Of a stretch of DNA of 18,746 nt, positions 7,463 to 14,723 are shown piece after piece. The notes under the pieces are model-generated. The model saw nothing but the letters and a program-made list of their open reading frames with translations. It did not search any database and had not been told where the DNA came from. Each line of letters starts with the position of its first letter. Position 1 is the first letter of the stretch. Source of the stretch: Anaerolineaceae bacterium (GTDB lineage Bacteria; Chloroflexota; Anaerolineae; Anaerolineales; Anaerolineaceae). Location of the stretch: contig DPKV01000175.1 in the NCBI GenBank assembly GCA_003542325.1, positions 4,867 through 23,612 of the forward strand, in the 5' to 3' direction. The translations under genes and the position numbers were made by a program.

Positions 7463-8314
7463 TCAGACCTCCAAAGTGCGTAAATCACCTAACAGCGGCA
7501 GGCGATATGCCAGCCAAGACTCCCCTGTCCAAACCTGGAACTCGCCGGGTTCGGCAGAGTGTTTCGGCAAGTCTGAGCGCAAAACAAGGCTCTCCACATT
7601 CTGCTTTGAAACTACATGGCCGATGATTCGGGTGCGAAATGGGTCCACCCAATACCGCATGGTGGAAGCCTGCCGGGCATCCAAAGCGCCAACGACCCAA
7701 ATTGCGGACTGCGGGCCATATTCCATCAGCCAGCGCAGGTTGACCTGCGCTTCCATGGGAAGGTCTTCAATGGCAGCGAGATCGTCAAGGATCAGCAGGA
7801 TATCTGCGCCTTGCCGCTCCCCTTCCCGCCGGGCTTCAGCCAGTTCGGTCAGGCTCTCGATCATGCCGGCACTGCGGGCGTCGTACCAGGCAAAACAACC
7901 CTGGATGAATTTCTTCTGTTTTGGGTTTTGGCTCACACCTGACCATTCATCAGGATTAAGGGTCAGGATAGTGACCTGAAGATCATGAGGCGCATGGGTT
8001 CGAACCGCAGAATCAACCATCACCTGGAGTTGATGCGTCTTCCCGCAACCCGAGTCACAGGCGATCAGGATCGCACCCAGTTCGGGATCGCCCAGCTCGA
8101 GCAGAAAGGGCAACCCATCAACGCATTTCCCAAGCAGTATTGAGCGTTTCGGCGCCGGTTTTATCGATTCCATCAACCCACCGACCGTAAGGGTATCCAG
8201 CATTTTCCGTTTCCGGGTCAGCAAGGTCACTTGGCTGCGTCTTCGGGAGCTCAAACCGGGAAATGCGCCGGGGAGAGTTTTTGCTGGACTAACGAACAGT
8301 TGTGTCATACCCAT
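7463..8314 (-). CDS. FtsK/HerA-like P-loop ATPase
   Basis: A 283-residue protein with a basic N-terminus (RRRSQVTLLTRKRK) and one P-loop domain. The Walker A segment is IACDSGCGKTHQL at 84-96, a slightly degenerate GxxxxGKT in which Cys replaces the first Gly. Walker B is DILLILDDL at 171-179. The order and spacing, and a late PGEFQVWTGESW segment like the one that closes FtsK/SpoIIIE motor domains, indicate a minimal DNA-translocase-type ATPase without membrane helices or a gamma domain. ATG 8314 has GGAG at 5-nt spacing. The gene is the first of a two-gene unit behind a promoter with two LexA-type boxes. Repair, plasmid/phage-like DNA handling or defence are all possible, and the sequence does not decide between them. 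Confidence 0.75.
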   Translation of the reverse strand: MGMTQLFVSPAKTLPGAFPGLSSRRRSQVTLLTRKRKMLDTLTVGGLMESIKPAPKRSILLGKCVDGLPFLLELGDPELGAILIACDSGCGKTHQLQVMVDSAVRTHAPHDLQVTILTLNPDEWSGVSQNPKQKKFIQGCFAWYDARSAGMIESLTELAEARREGERQGADILLILDDLAAIEDLPMEAQVNLRWLMEYGPQSAIWVVGALDARQASTMRYWVDPFRTRIIGHVVSKQNVESLVLRSDLPKHSAEPGEFQVWTGESWLAYRLPLLGDLRTLEV

Positions 8315-8336
8315 GATTACTCCAAATCACTCAATC

Positions 8337-8379
8337 GAACTTATGTTCTATATTATACAGAACTTCTGTTCTATGTCAA
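8337..8379 (-). promoter_or_regulatory. Consensus promoter with two LexA-type operators
   Basis: On the minus strand TTGACA (8374-8379), a 16-nt spacer and TATAAT (8352-8357) match the sigma70 consensus exactly. Two GAAC-N4-GTTC palindromes overlap it: CAGAACTTCTGTTCT with core 8360-8371 inside the spacer, and CGAACTTATGTTCT with core 8337-8348 just downstream of the -10. Their centres are 23 bp apart. This matches the Gram-positive LexA box (CGAAC-N4-GTTCG type), so strong repression and induction by DNA damage are predicted for the ATPase cassette. Confidence 0.8.
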
Positions 8380-8511
8380 GGTTTTGACTAAAAGTGAATG
8401 GTGAGTAGGGAATGTGGTTTGGTAAATAAATCCATAGACGACAACTTCCCAATCTCGCAACAGCTGAATCAAGAAAACACCAGTTGATAGGGAAAAATAT
8501 AGGTCTTTAAG

Positions 8512-8531
8512 CCTTCCCCTCGAGGGGAAGG
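8512..8531. repeat. Intergenic palindromic repeat, copy 1
   Basis: CCTTCCCCTCGAGGGGAAGG is a perfect 20-bp palindrome followed by GGCAGGGATGAGGTGG. The same pattern, CCTTCCCCTG...CAGGGGAAGG followed by AATGAGGATGGGG, occurs at 10551-10587 on the other side of glnA. This indicates a dispersed short repeat family. The surrounding stretch 8380-8700 holds no gene that I can support. Confidence 0.6.
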
Positions 8532-8709
8532 GCAGGGATGAGGTGGAATCCTGACATTTTTTAGCATTTCTCCATTTACAACCCGGATCGCACGCCGAAA
8601 TCCCTTTATTAACTCTTCTTTAACGCTCTCGTTTTCCCCTTTCCAAAACCAGGATTCAATGATATAAACCCACTAATCAAAATCGTTGGCCGGGGTCAAC
8701 ATCAGTATT

Positions 8710-8739
8710 TTGACAGGGGATTGAACAAGCGAATAACAG
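8710..8739 (+). promoter_or_regulatory. Candidate glnA promoter
   Basis: A perfect -35 TTGACA (8710-8715) is followed at 17-18 nt by ATAACA/TAACAG, a weak -10. The predicted start near 8745 would lie a few bases before the A8748/G8749 junction of the structured leader, consistent with the RNA element being at the very 5' end of the transcript. Confidence 0.35.
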
Positions 8740-8747
8740 GAAAATCA

Positions 8748-8991
8748 AGCGGCTGACTCTCACCAGGAAAACAGTGAGACGACGAGGTGGAGGTTCCTCT
8801 CTGCGAAGAGAGTGCTAACCCGGACATTTCGGGAAAAATCGAACGATCAGCGGAAGCCTCCTGGGCCTGAACACGGGTCCAATTTTCCCCCAGTTATTAA
8901 ATGGATGCTCAAAACTGTGTGGCGACACTCAGGCCAAAAGCAGACATAGTGAACCCAACTTCCGGCTTTATCCTGTTAAGGCAGAAGGTTG
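8748..8991 (+). ncRNA. glmS-ribozyme-like structured leader upstream of glnA
   Basis: AGCGG at 8748-8752 (the A|GCG cleavage-site pattern) is followed by a P1-like hairpin (TCTCAC 8758-8763 with GTGAGA 8774-8779), then GACGAGGTGGAGGTT (8781-8795). Downstream are ATCGAA (8838-8843) and GCGGAAGCCTCCTGG (8850-8864). These resemble, from memory, the B. subtilis glmS core GACGAGGATGGAGGTT and GCGGATGCCTCCCGG. GCTGA 8752-8756 pairs with TCAGC 8847-8851 (P2-like); GGAGG 8789-8793 pairs with CCTCC 8857-8861 (P2.1-like). The two pairings cross, giving the pseudoknot topology of glmS. GGCCTGA 8864-8870 pairs with TCAGGCC 8929-8935 (P3-like), and an imperfect hairpin at 8956-8991 could be P4. Two extra hairpins (8797-8812 with a GCGA loop; 8819-8833) are inserted between P2.1 and ATCGAA. 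Cleavage and ligand are untested. Confidence 0.6.
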
Positions 8992-9055
8992 TTTTGCTAT
9001 ATCAGAATGACGCACTCCGGCGGAGGAATTGAACCGTACCTAAATGGAGGCAGTG

Positions 9056-10396
9056 ATGGATGTTAAAGATGTAATGGAAAAAATTAAGCATGACAATATC
9101 AAGTTCATCTCGTTTCAGTTCACGGATGTGAACGGTGTGGTCAAAAGCGTAGACTACCCGATCTACCAGGTGGAAGGCGCACTGAAGAACGGCATTTGGT
9201 TCGATGGCTCCTCTGTGGAAGGGTTTGCTCGCATTCAGGAAAGCGATATGCACCTGATCGCTGACCCCGACACCTATGCCATTCTGCCCTGGACACCAAA
9301 TGAGATGAAACGCGCCCGGATCTTCTGTGATATTTACCACCAGAACGGCGAGCCCTTCAAAGGCGACCCGCGCGGGGTCCTCAAACGCAAACTGGCCAAG
9401 CTCAAAGCCGACCATAATTGGGTCTACAACATCGGCCCCGAGCCGGAATTCTTTCTTTTTTTGCAGAACGGGAAAGAAAACATTCACCCCGTTCCGCATG
9501 ACATCGGCGGCTACTTTGATTTTTCCGCCAATGACGAAGCCGTCCAGGTGCGGACAGAACTCATGGACGCCCTCACCCAGATGGGCCTCGAGATCGAGAT
9601 GGGGCATCATGAAGTCGCCCTGGGGCAGCATGAGATTGACTTCCACTTTGCGGACGCCCTGAAGACAGCCGACAATGTGCTGACCCTCAAGTACGCAGTC
9701 AAAGCCATCGCCGCCCAGCACGGGCTCATCGCTTCATTCATGCCAAAACCCGTCTTCGGGATTAACGGCTCCGGCATGCACTGCCACCAATCCATCTTCA
9801 GCACTGACGGCACAAACCTGTTCTTTGACGATGCCGACCCCTACAAATTATCCACCATGGCCCATAAGTTCATCGCCGGGCAGCTCTCCCACGCCCGCGC
9901 GTTGGCGGCCGTTGTCGCCCCCTCGGTAAACTCCTACAAACGCCTGGTTCCCGGCTATGAAGCGCCGGTCTATATCGGCTGGGCGCAGGTCAACCGTTCT
10001 GCGTTGATCCGCATCCCGCAACCCATGCCCAACAGGCCTGAAACCGTACGGCTGGAACTGCGCTGCCCGGACCCCTCCACGAACCCATACCTTGCCTTCA
10101 ATGCCATGGTGGAAACCGGATTGGATGGCGTCGAAAAAGGTCTGGCTTGCCCGGCGCCTTTGAACCAACTCAATGTTTATGAACTTTCCGAGGAAGAACG
10201 GAGTGAATTGGGCATCGAAATGCTGCCAGGATCGTTATTGGAAGCGCTGAGCGCCTTTGAGGCGGATGACCTGCTCAGCCATGCCCTGGGTGACAGCTTG
10301 ACCGACGCCTTCACCAAAGCCCGTAAGGCGGAATGGGAAGATTTCCGGATGAACGTGACGGATTGGGAGTTGAATCGCTACCTGACCGCTGCGTAA
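9056..10396 (+). CDS. glnA: Glutamine synthetase type I (GSI-alpha-like)
   Basis: A 446-residue enzyme that makes glutamine from glutamate, ammonia and ATP, normally a dodecamer. Domains: N-terminal beta-grasp (about 1-100, with WFDGSSVEGF near 48-57) and catalytic domain. Landmarks are GPEPEFF at 127-133, the metal-site segment GHHEVALGQHEIDF near 183-196, NGSGMH at 237-242, GYEAPVY near 300 and RLELRCPDP near 332. The region holding the adenylylated Tyr in GSI-beta reads NVYELSEEE here without the NLYDLPPEE form, and the length matches the shorter alpha class, so control by adenylylation is unlikely. ATG 9056 is preceded by TGGAGG with 5-nt spacing; an in-frame ATG at 9044 overlaps that Shine-Dalgarno and is rejected. 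The leader carries the ribozyme-like element. Confidence 0.95.
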   Translation: MDVKDVMEKIKHDNIKFISFQFTDVNGVVKSVDYPIYQVEGALKNGIWFDGSSVEGFARIQESDMHLIADPDTYAILPWTPNEMKRARIFCDIYHQNGEPFKGDPRGVLKRKLAKLKADHNWVYNIGPEPEFFLFLQNGKENIHPVPHDIGGYFDFSANDEAVQVRTELMDALTQMGLEIEMGHHEVALGQHEIDFHFADALKTADNVLTLKYAVKAIAAQHGLIASFMPKPVFGINGSGMHCHQSIFSTDGTNLFFDDADPYKLSTMAHKFIAGQLSHARALAAVVAPSVNSYKRLVPGYEAPVYIGWAQVNRSALIRIPQPMPNRPETVRLELRCPDPSTNPYLAFNAMVETGLDGVEKGLACPAPLNQLNVYELSEEERSELGIEMLPGSLLEALSAFEADDLLSHALGDSLTDAFTKARKAEWEDFRMNVTDWELNRYLTAA

Positions 10397-10513
10397 TAAT
10401 TAACGAAAAAATAAACAGCTAAATTAGACAAAATGAAGGCCAGTCTCTTTTATTGAGCTTCTACTGAAAATGAACCTTGAAAACTAAATATTAGTGTTTT
10501 TATCAAAATAAAA

Positions 10514-10589
10514 GACCCCTTCCTGCCTGCTGCACTGCGTTTGCAGGTATCCTTCCCCTGGTTTCAGGGGAAGGAATGAGGATGGGGTC
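10514..10589. repeat. Intergenic palindromic repeat, copy 2, with three-way-junction fold
   Basis: GACCCC (10514-10519) pairs with GGGGTC (10584-10589), enclosing CCTGC/GCAGG (10526-10530 with 10543-10547) and CCTTCCCCTG/CAGGGGAAGG (10551-10560 with 10565-10574, loop GTTT). The inner hairpin and its 3' flank match the repeat at 8512-8531. It lies between convergent glnA and the phosphodiesterase gene and may also act as a terminator for both. Nothing else was seen in 10397-10685. Confidence 0.6.
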
Positions 10590-10685
10590 AAATCTTTTAA
10601 CAATGTAGCTTATTTCACAATGAATTTTTCAAATCTTAGATACACAGTTAAGATTCTATTACCCTGAGAAGAAAAACTACCTGAC

Positions 10686-11981
10686 TTACCCAAGCTGACC
10701 CAATGGCAGGGCATAAAACGGCACAAGCATCTCCTGGCGGCTCAAACCGCCGTGCCGCCCTGCCATGTGGTTGGCAGTTGGCGCCCACCAGAGGTACGCA
10801 TCCCCTTTTGCGGCCACAATCAAATCGCCCAACCGTTCCCGGGCCTGTTCCTTGAAAGGTTCAGGACCAAACAATCCACTTGCCAGGGCTGTATCAGGTT
10901 CAATCACCAGGAACTCATCCGGCCACGTGCGGGTGATATAGTCGCGCACTGCGCCCATCTGACCCTGCTTGATAAAGAAAAAAGCCAGACGGTTTTCACA
11001 GGTCGGCTGCATCACCAGGAGCGACTTCAAATCCGGGTGGTTATTCAAATCATAGCGCGGGTTGATCGGCGTGGCAATTGAGCCGTGATCCGCTGTCAGG
11101 ATCAACAGGGTGTCCCTGGCAACCGCCGGGGAAAGGTTATTTAAAAATGCCGATTCAAACAGGGAGGAGAACATGCTGAACTGGAAAGACACCCGTGGGT
11201 CGTCCGCGCTGAAACGGTGCATGAGGGTATCGATGTCACTGTAGTAAGCATAAATATAATCCCGGATCCCGGGCCGGCCATTCAGATACTCCGCCAGACT
11301 GATGCACAAATCCGCTTCATCCACATAGGGCTTCTGATCCACTTCATCCAACTGCATGAGCGACAAGCCCGACCGGGCGATGGCGTAATGCATGAATGCT
11401 GCCGGGGTCACTTTTTGCTGTCGCATATGCGGCCCCATCAGCGGTCGATCCAGAAAAGCGGAAGGTTCAAATCCGGAACGGGCCAGGCCGCCCACGTCTG
11501 AACGGGCACTGGCAGCCGAATGGAGAATATTATTCATCACCAACCCAAATTCTCTCGCCCACATCTCATAACCGATGATCCCATGGGTCGCCGGTGCAAC
11601 ACCGGTCCACAATGTGGTCAGTGCGGACGCCGTCGTGCTGGGGCAGATGCTGGTCAGCGGTGTAAAGAACGCCCTGTCGTGATACTTCGCCCAAACGAGA
11701 TCGGGTTCAGCGGCCATCCACTGAGTCAACTGTTTCAATCCCAACGCATCCACCAACAGGAGAACAACCTTTTGATAAGGGCCGCCAAGTTGAGAAAGCA
11801 GGGATTCATCCAGATGGCCGATCCCGAAATCCTGAATGCCCAGCAGCCGTGTGATGGTCGTCGGGACATTCGCCAGCGAGTAGCCTGCGTAATCCGGATA
11901 GATATGCCCTTCCGCCAGCTTAAGGCCGGGCAGTTGATGCCCTTCAATTGTTTTCAGTGTTTGTGGCGAGAAATCCGTCAT
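10686..11981 (-). CDS. Alkaline phosphatase superfamily phosphodiesterase/nucleotide pyrophosphatase
   Basis: A 431-residue protein of the type I phosphodiesterase/nucleotide pyrophosphatase family. VVLLLVDALG at 72-81 carries the first metal-binding Asp. PSTTASAL at 114-121 contains the expected nucleophilic Thr. SDIDTLMHR near 248-256 gives Asp249 and His255, ADHGS at 297-301 gives the next Asp/His pair, and RHGG near 409-412 the last His. All metal ligands appear present. There is no signal peptide, so it should act in the cytoplasm. The frame opens at ATG 12008, but ATG 11981 has AGGAG at 8-nt spacing and is preferred. It is convergent with glnA. The substrate is unknown; phosphonoacetate hydrolase or phosphoglycerate-mutase-like roles seem less likely. 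Confidence 0.85.
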   Translation of the reverse strand: MTDFSPQTLKTIEGHQLPGLKLAEGHIYPDYAGYSLANVPTTITRLLGIQDFGIGHLDESLLSQLGGPYQKVVLLLVDALGLKQLTQWMAAEPDLVWAKYHDRAFFTPLTSICPSTTASALTTLWTGVAPATHGIIGYEMWAREFGLVMNNILHSAASARSDVGGLARSGFEPSAFLDRPLMGPHMRQQKVTPAAFMHYAIARSGLSLMQLDEVDQKPYVDEADLCISLAEYLNGRPGIRDYIYAYYSDIDTLMHRFSADDPRVSFQFSMFSSLFESAFLNNLSPAVARDTLLILTADHGSIATPINPRYDLNNHPDLKSLLVMQPTCENRLAFFFIKQGQMGAVRDYITRTWPDEFLVIEPDTALASGLFGPEPFKEQARERLGDLIVAAKGDAYLWWAPTANHMAGRHGGLSRQEMLVPFYALPLGQLG

Positions 11982-12117
11982 TGTGTTCACTCCTGTTGAT
12001 ACTTTCATGAATCATACTATAAATTTTTGTAAAGTCACCTTACGACTAGCATAGTTCACAAAAGCTACGCTTATATTATCTGTTAATCATCTTTCCAGAT
12101 AATAATAAATAATAATT

Positions 12118-12138
12118 GGAGTGAGGCCTTTAGGCCGC
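12118..12138. repeat. Left arm of a 21-bp inverted repeat pair, itself a hairpin
   Basis: GGAGTGAGGCCTTTAGGCCGC matches the reverse complement of 12300-12320 at 18 of 21 positions. The GGCC-TTTA-GGCC core folds back on itself and is followed on the plus strand by TTTTATTT, so it may also terminate. The space between the arms (12139-12299) and the flank 12009-12117 are AT-rich and contain no gene I can support. Confidence 0.55.
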
Positions 12139-12299
12139 TTTTATTTCATCTCCCCTATCGATTCCCCACTAACCCGGTAGTTCAATAAAATAATAACGAA
12201 AATAACCAGAGATATTGGTAATAGACAAGCTAATCAGATCTCCCAAATATCAAGTGCCTTTCGCCTTGGAAATCTTTTTCGGAAGGACAGAATATCTCG

Positions 12300-12320
12300 A
12301 CGGCCTGAAGGCCGCACTCC
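12300..12320. repeat. Right arm of the 21-bp inverted repeat pair
   Basis: ACGGCCTGAAGGCCGCACTCC is the inverted partner of 12118-12138. Its CGGCC-TGAA-GGCCG core is a hairpin starting 14 bases past the stop of the nucleoside phosphorylase gene, where a terminator would be expected, although no T-run follows on the minus strand. Confidence 0.55.
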
Positions 12321-12333
12321 TCATATTAGTACG

Positions 12334-13101
12334 TTAAAGTTCAAACGCCGCTTCAGCAGCCAGCCAGAACAGGTTTCGCCGAACATCTGCGCGGGAATTC
12401 CAGTCTCGTCCGTCCCAGGATTCTGCATCGACAGCATCACCCCCATAGAGAATCTGTCCAAATGTCACACTTCTGAAGCGCGCAACAGCGATGAAAGCTG
12501 CTGTTTCCATCTCCACGGCCAGGCAGCCTTCCGCCCGATAAGCAGCGACCTTTTCATGCGTCTCACGATAGATGGCATCATTCGTCCAGGTCTTGGTCCG
12601 GATATACTCCAGCCCATGGCGATCCAGAACCGTTTCGATGGCCGTTACAGCTTTGGGATCCATTTCGATCTCCCGGGAAGGCGGTTGATAATGATATGAG
12701 GTTCCCTCACCCCGCAATGCAATCTCCGGTACCAGTAAATGCCCTACAGCAACATCCTTATCCAAAACGCCGCACCCACCACAAGCCATAAACTTCGTAC
12801 AGCCTCTGGCGATCACTTCTTCCATCAGAGCAGCAGCCAATGGCGCTCCTACACCAGGATGGAAAAAGGCTAACCGTTTTCCTTCATAATCAATTTCATA
12901 GAGCGGATGCGTGCCAATCTCAGAGATGGAATGCGCCACTACCTGGGCGTTATGATTCTCCACCAGGTCCTGAATAACCTCAGGGAAGAAGCAAATGACA
13001 CAACGTTCGGGTACATCCTGCTTCTCTACTAAAATATCTGCTTCAAGGATAGCCTTCCTTGCGCTGTCAAATTCCAGGATTGGGTATTTTGATTTTTCCA
13101 T
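12334..13101 (-). CDS. Nucleoside phosphorylase (PNP/UDP family)
   Basis: A 255-residue enzyme of the purine/uridine phosphorylase fold, which splits nucleosides with phosphate into base and ribose-1-phosphate. Diagnostic parts are the FFPEVIQDLV N-terminal region, MACGGCGVLD near 109-118, TWTNDAIYRET near 170-180, and the signature AVEMETAAF near 201-209 (Glu-Met-Glu for ribose and base contacts), followed by GGDAVDAESWDGRDW. This subgroup is most similar to uridine phosphorylase-like proteins; base preference cannot be set. The frame includes TTG 13107 two codons upstream, closer to an AAGGA; ATG 13101 was taken as the more usual start, and either is possible. It stands alone, divergent from the next gene. 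Confidence 0.85.
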   Translation of the reverse strand: MEKSKYPILEFDSARKAILEADILVEKQDVPERCVICFFPEVIQDLVENHNAQVVAHSISEIGTHPLYEIDYEGKRLAFFHPGVGAPLAAALMEEVIARGCTKFMACGGCGVLDKDVAVGHLLVPEIALRGEGTSYHYQPPSREIEMDPKAVTAIETVLDRHGLEYIRTKTWTNDAIYRETHEKVAAYRAEGCLAVEMETAAFIAVARFRSVTFGQILYGGDAVDAESWDGRDWNSRADVRRNLFWLAAEAAFEL

Positions 13102-13259
13102 GATCAATAGTTCCTTCTCAATCAGATAATGAATAAACGACTTGCCACAATTTTTAAATTCTGCTTCAGTATAAAGGAAAAACAGGGCTTATGGTTAGTA
13201 AACCTGTTCTGGAGTAAAATGAGACCAACCCAAACACATTCGTTTTCGGATTGGAGCGT

Positions 13260-14723
13260 ATGGCAGAGAACAATATACCTGTCGAACCACAGCAGCAACC
13301 GCAGGTTGAACCCGAATTTGATTTCGGCCCAGAGATCGAAGTGGAAGGATCCGGTTTCTCCTTCCAACCCATCATTGGGTTTGAATTGGAGATCGACGGT
13401 TCCGTTTATATGTATTCCGATGACGGCAACCTGGAAATCAGTCTTTTGGGCGGTGTTCTGGAAGATGACCGTTCCATTGCAGACCTAAATGACGCCCTGG
13501 CCGGGGAATTCATGGAAAATTTCGATTCCTTCAAGCTCATTGAAGCCGGCACCGACAGTATCCAGGAGATCACCGGATTCCTGAACCGGATCGAGTTTGT
13601 GAATGCAGAAGAAGAGGGTTTGGGTTACGGAATGATCTGTTCCCCCTATCTCAACCAATACTTTTTCATCCTGGTGATCACCTCTGCAGAATACTGGTTG
13701 AATTTCGGGCAAGCCGTTTACGAAGCGATAAAATCCCGGATCAGGTTCTATCCCCAATTCGAATCCGTTGACATTAATGAAGCGGTGAATGAAAATCCCG
13801 ATTTAACCATTGAGACCTTCCCCGGATTAAGCACTGAGGAAGATTTCCTGCTGCAAATTGAAAAAGGCGACACATCCTTATTACTGGCTGCCCGTTCTCC
13901 TGATCAACATGATGAAGTGTATCTGGCTGCGCTTACAGCTCCCGATGGTCTGCCCCTTTACCAGTATGTAACCGAAAAGGGATCCATTGAAAGTCGACTT
14001 GGACACGATGTGATCGAGGGAAATTTCGGGGAACTCTGTTTCTTCTTTCCCCGGGATAATACCGTGGGGCTTCACGCCGGGCCTTACCGGTTTGCCTTCG
14101 GGACAAAATCCGGTTTGCCGTTGGAAGAGATCCAGGTCATCATTCGCTCTGGAAGGGCCCTTGAAAAGCAGGCCATGGATTTAAACCTCTGGATCGCAGC
14201 AGACGACGAGACTTTTGAATCGGAAGACCTGACATCCGGCTTTCTTACAGAACTTATAGAATCCCTGACCAGGCGACTCTCGCCCTTAAACCTGGCTCCG
14301 GGCAGGGTTGAAATCTTCCATGCCGCGCCGGACGAACTGGATACATTTTCAACATTGTCGGTGGAAACCGACCTGGCGGATTGCAGTTACATGATTGCGG
14401 AAGCCGTCAATAATCGCAGGGCGTTAAATATTGGCCTGGTCCAGAAGCTGACAGCAGCCGATGGAACATCCCGGACTGCCGTCACCGCCGGAACTCCCGG
14501 GATGATCCTGTCCAGTGCAACGCCGCATGGCTGCATCCTTGCCGCCTGGCCGGACTTCAAAGATAATATCCCGCTCCTGGCGGACACATTGGTTGAACAA
14601 TTGATTGCCTTCTGTGGGATTGATCTGGAAGGGACGCAGCAGGTCGAGGGTCAACCGCTGGTCCTCAACCGTGAAATCGCCTGGCGTCTCCGCCGTCATC
14701 CCCTGTTTTACAACGCTGAATGA
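13260..14723 (+). CDS. Acidic 487-residue protein of unknown function
   Basis: Not recognised. A soluble, acidic protein with a Pro/Gln/Glu-rich N-terminus (VEPQQQPQVEPEFDF), then beta-rich segments (GFELEIDGSVYMYSDDGNLEISLLGG) that look like a DcrB/PsbP-type sandwich, though this is only an impression. A middle domain around 210-320 and a C-terminal domain (TPGMILSSATPHGCIL) follow. No signal peptide, membrane helix, metal motif or P-loop is seen. ATG 13260 is preceded by GGAG with tight spacing; a TTG at 13251 is in frame but overlaps that motif. Its 3' end overlaps the convergent methyltransferase gene by 16 bases. Confidence 0.7.
   Translation: MAENNIPVEPQQQPQVEPEFDFGPEIEVEGSGFSFQPIIGFELEIDGSVYMYSDDGNLEISLLGGVLEDDRSIADLNDALAGEFMENFDSFKLIEAGTDSIQEITGFLNRIEFVNAEEEGLGYGMICSPYLNQYFFILVITSAEYWLNFGQAVYEAIKSRIRFYPQFESVDINEAVNENPDLTIETFPGLSTEEDFLLQIEKGDTSLLLAARSPDQHDEVYLAALTAPDGLPLYQYVTEKGSIESRLGHDVIEGNFGELCFFFPRDNTVGLHAGPYRFAFGTKSGLPLEEIQVIIRSGRALEKQAMDLNLWIAADDETFESEDLTSGFLTELIESLTRRLSPLNLAPGRVEIFHAAPDELDTFSTLSVETDLADCSYMIAEAVNNRRALNIGLVQKLTAADGTSRTAVTAGTPGMILSSATPHGCILAAWPDFKDNIPLLADTLVEQLIAFCGIDLEGTQQVEGQPLVLNREIAWRLRRHPLFYNAE

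Noticed and set aside
7386..7979. 197-codon plus-strand frame across the ATPase and the 80-residue gene
   Set aside because: Ser/Arg-rich shadow translation opposite two genes with good Shine-Dalgarno sites.
8748..8935. T-box or SAM-I riboswitch reading of the glnA leader
   Set aside because: GAGGTGGAGG and GTGCTAA recall SAM-I fragments, and AGAGAG recalls a T-box. But the T-box TGG-ACC bulge and the SAM-I GCAACC core are absent, while the glmS-type pairings fit the whole element.
9044..9055. ATG 9044 as glnA start
   Set aside because: It overlaps the TGGAGG ribosome binding site that is well placed for ATG 9056.
9002..9721. 239-codon open frame on the minus strand opposite glnA
   Set aside because: It lies fully antisense to the well-supported glutamine synthetase gene, has no recognisable family, and is explained by codon bias of glnA.
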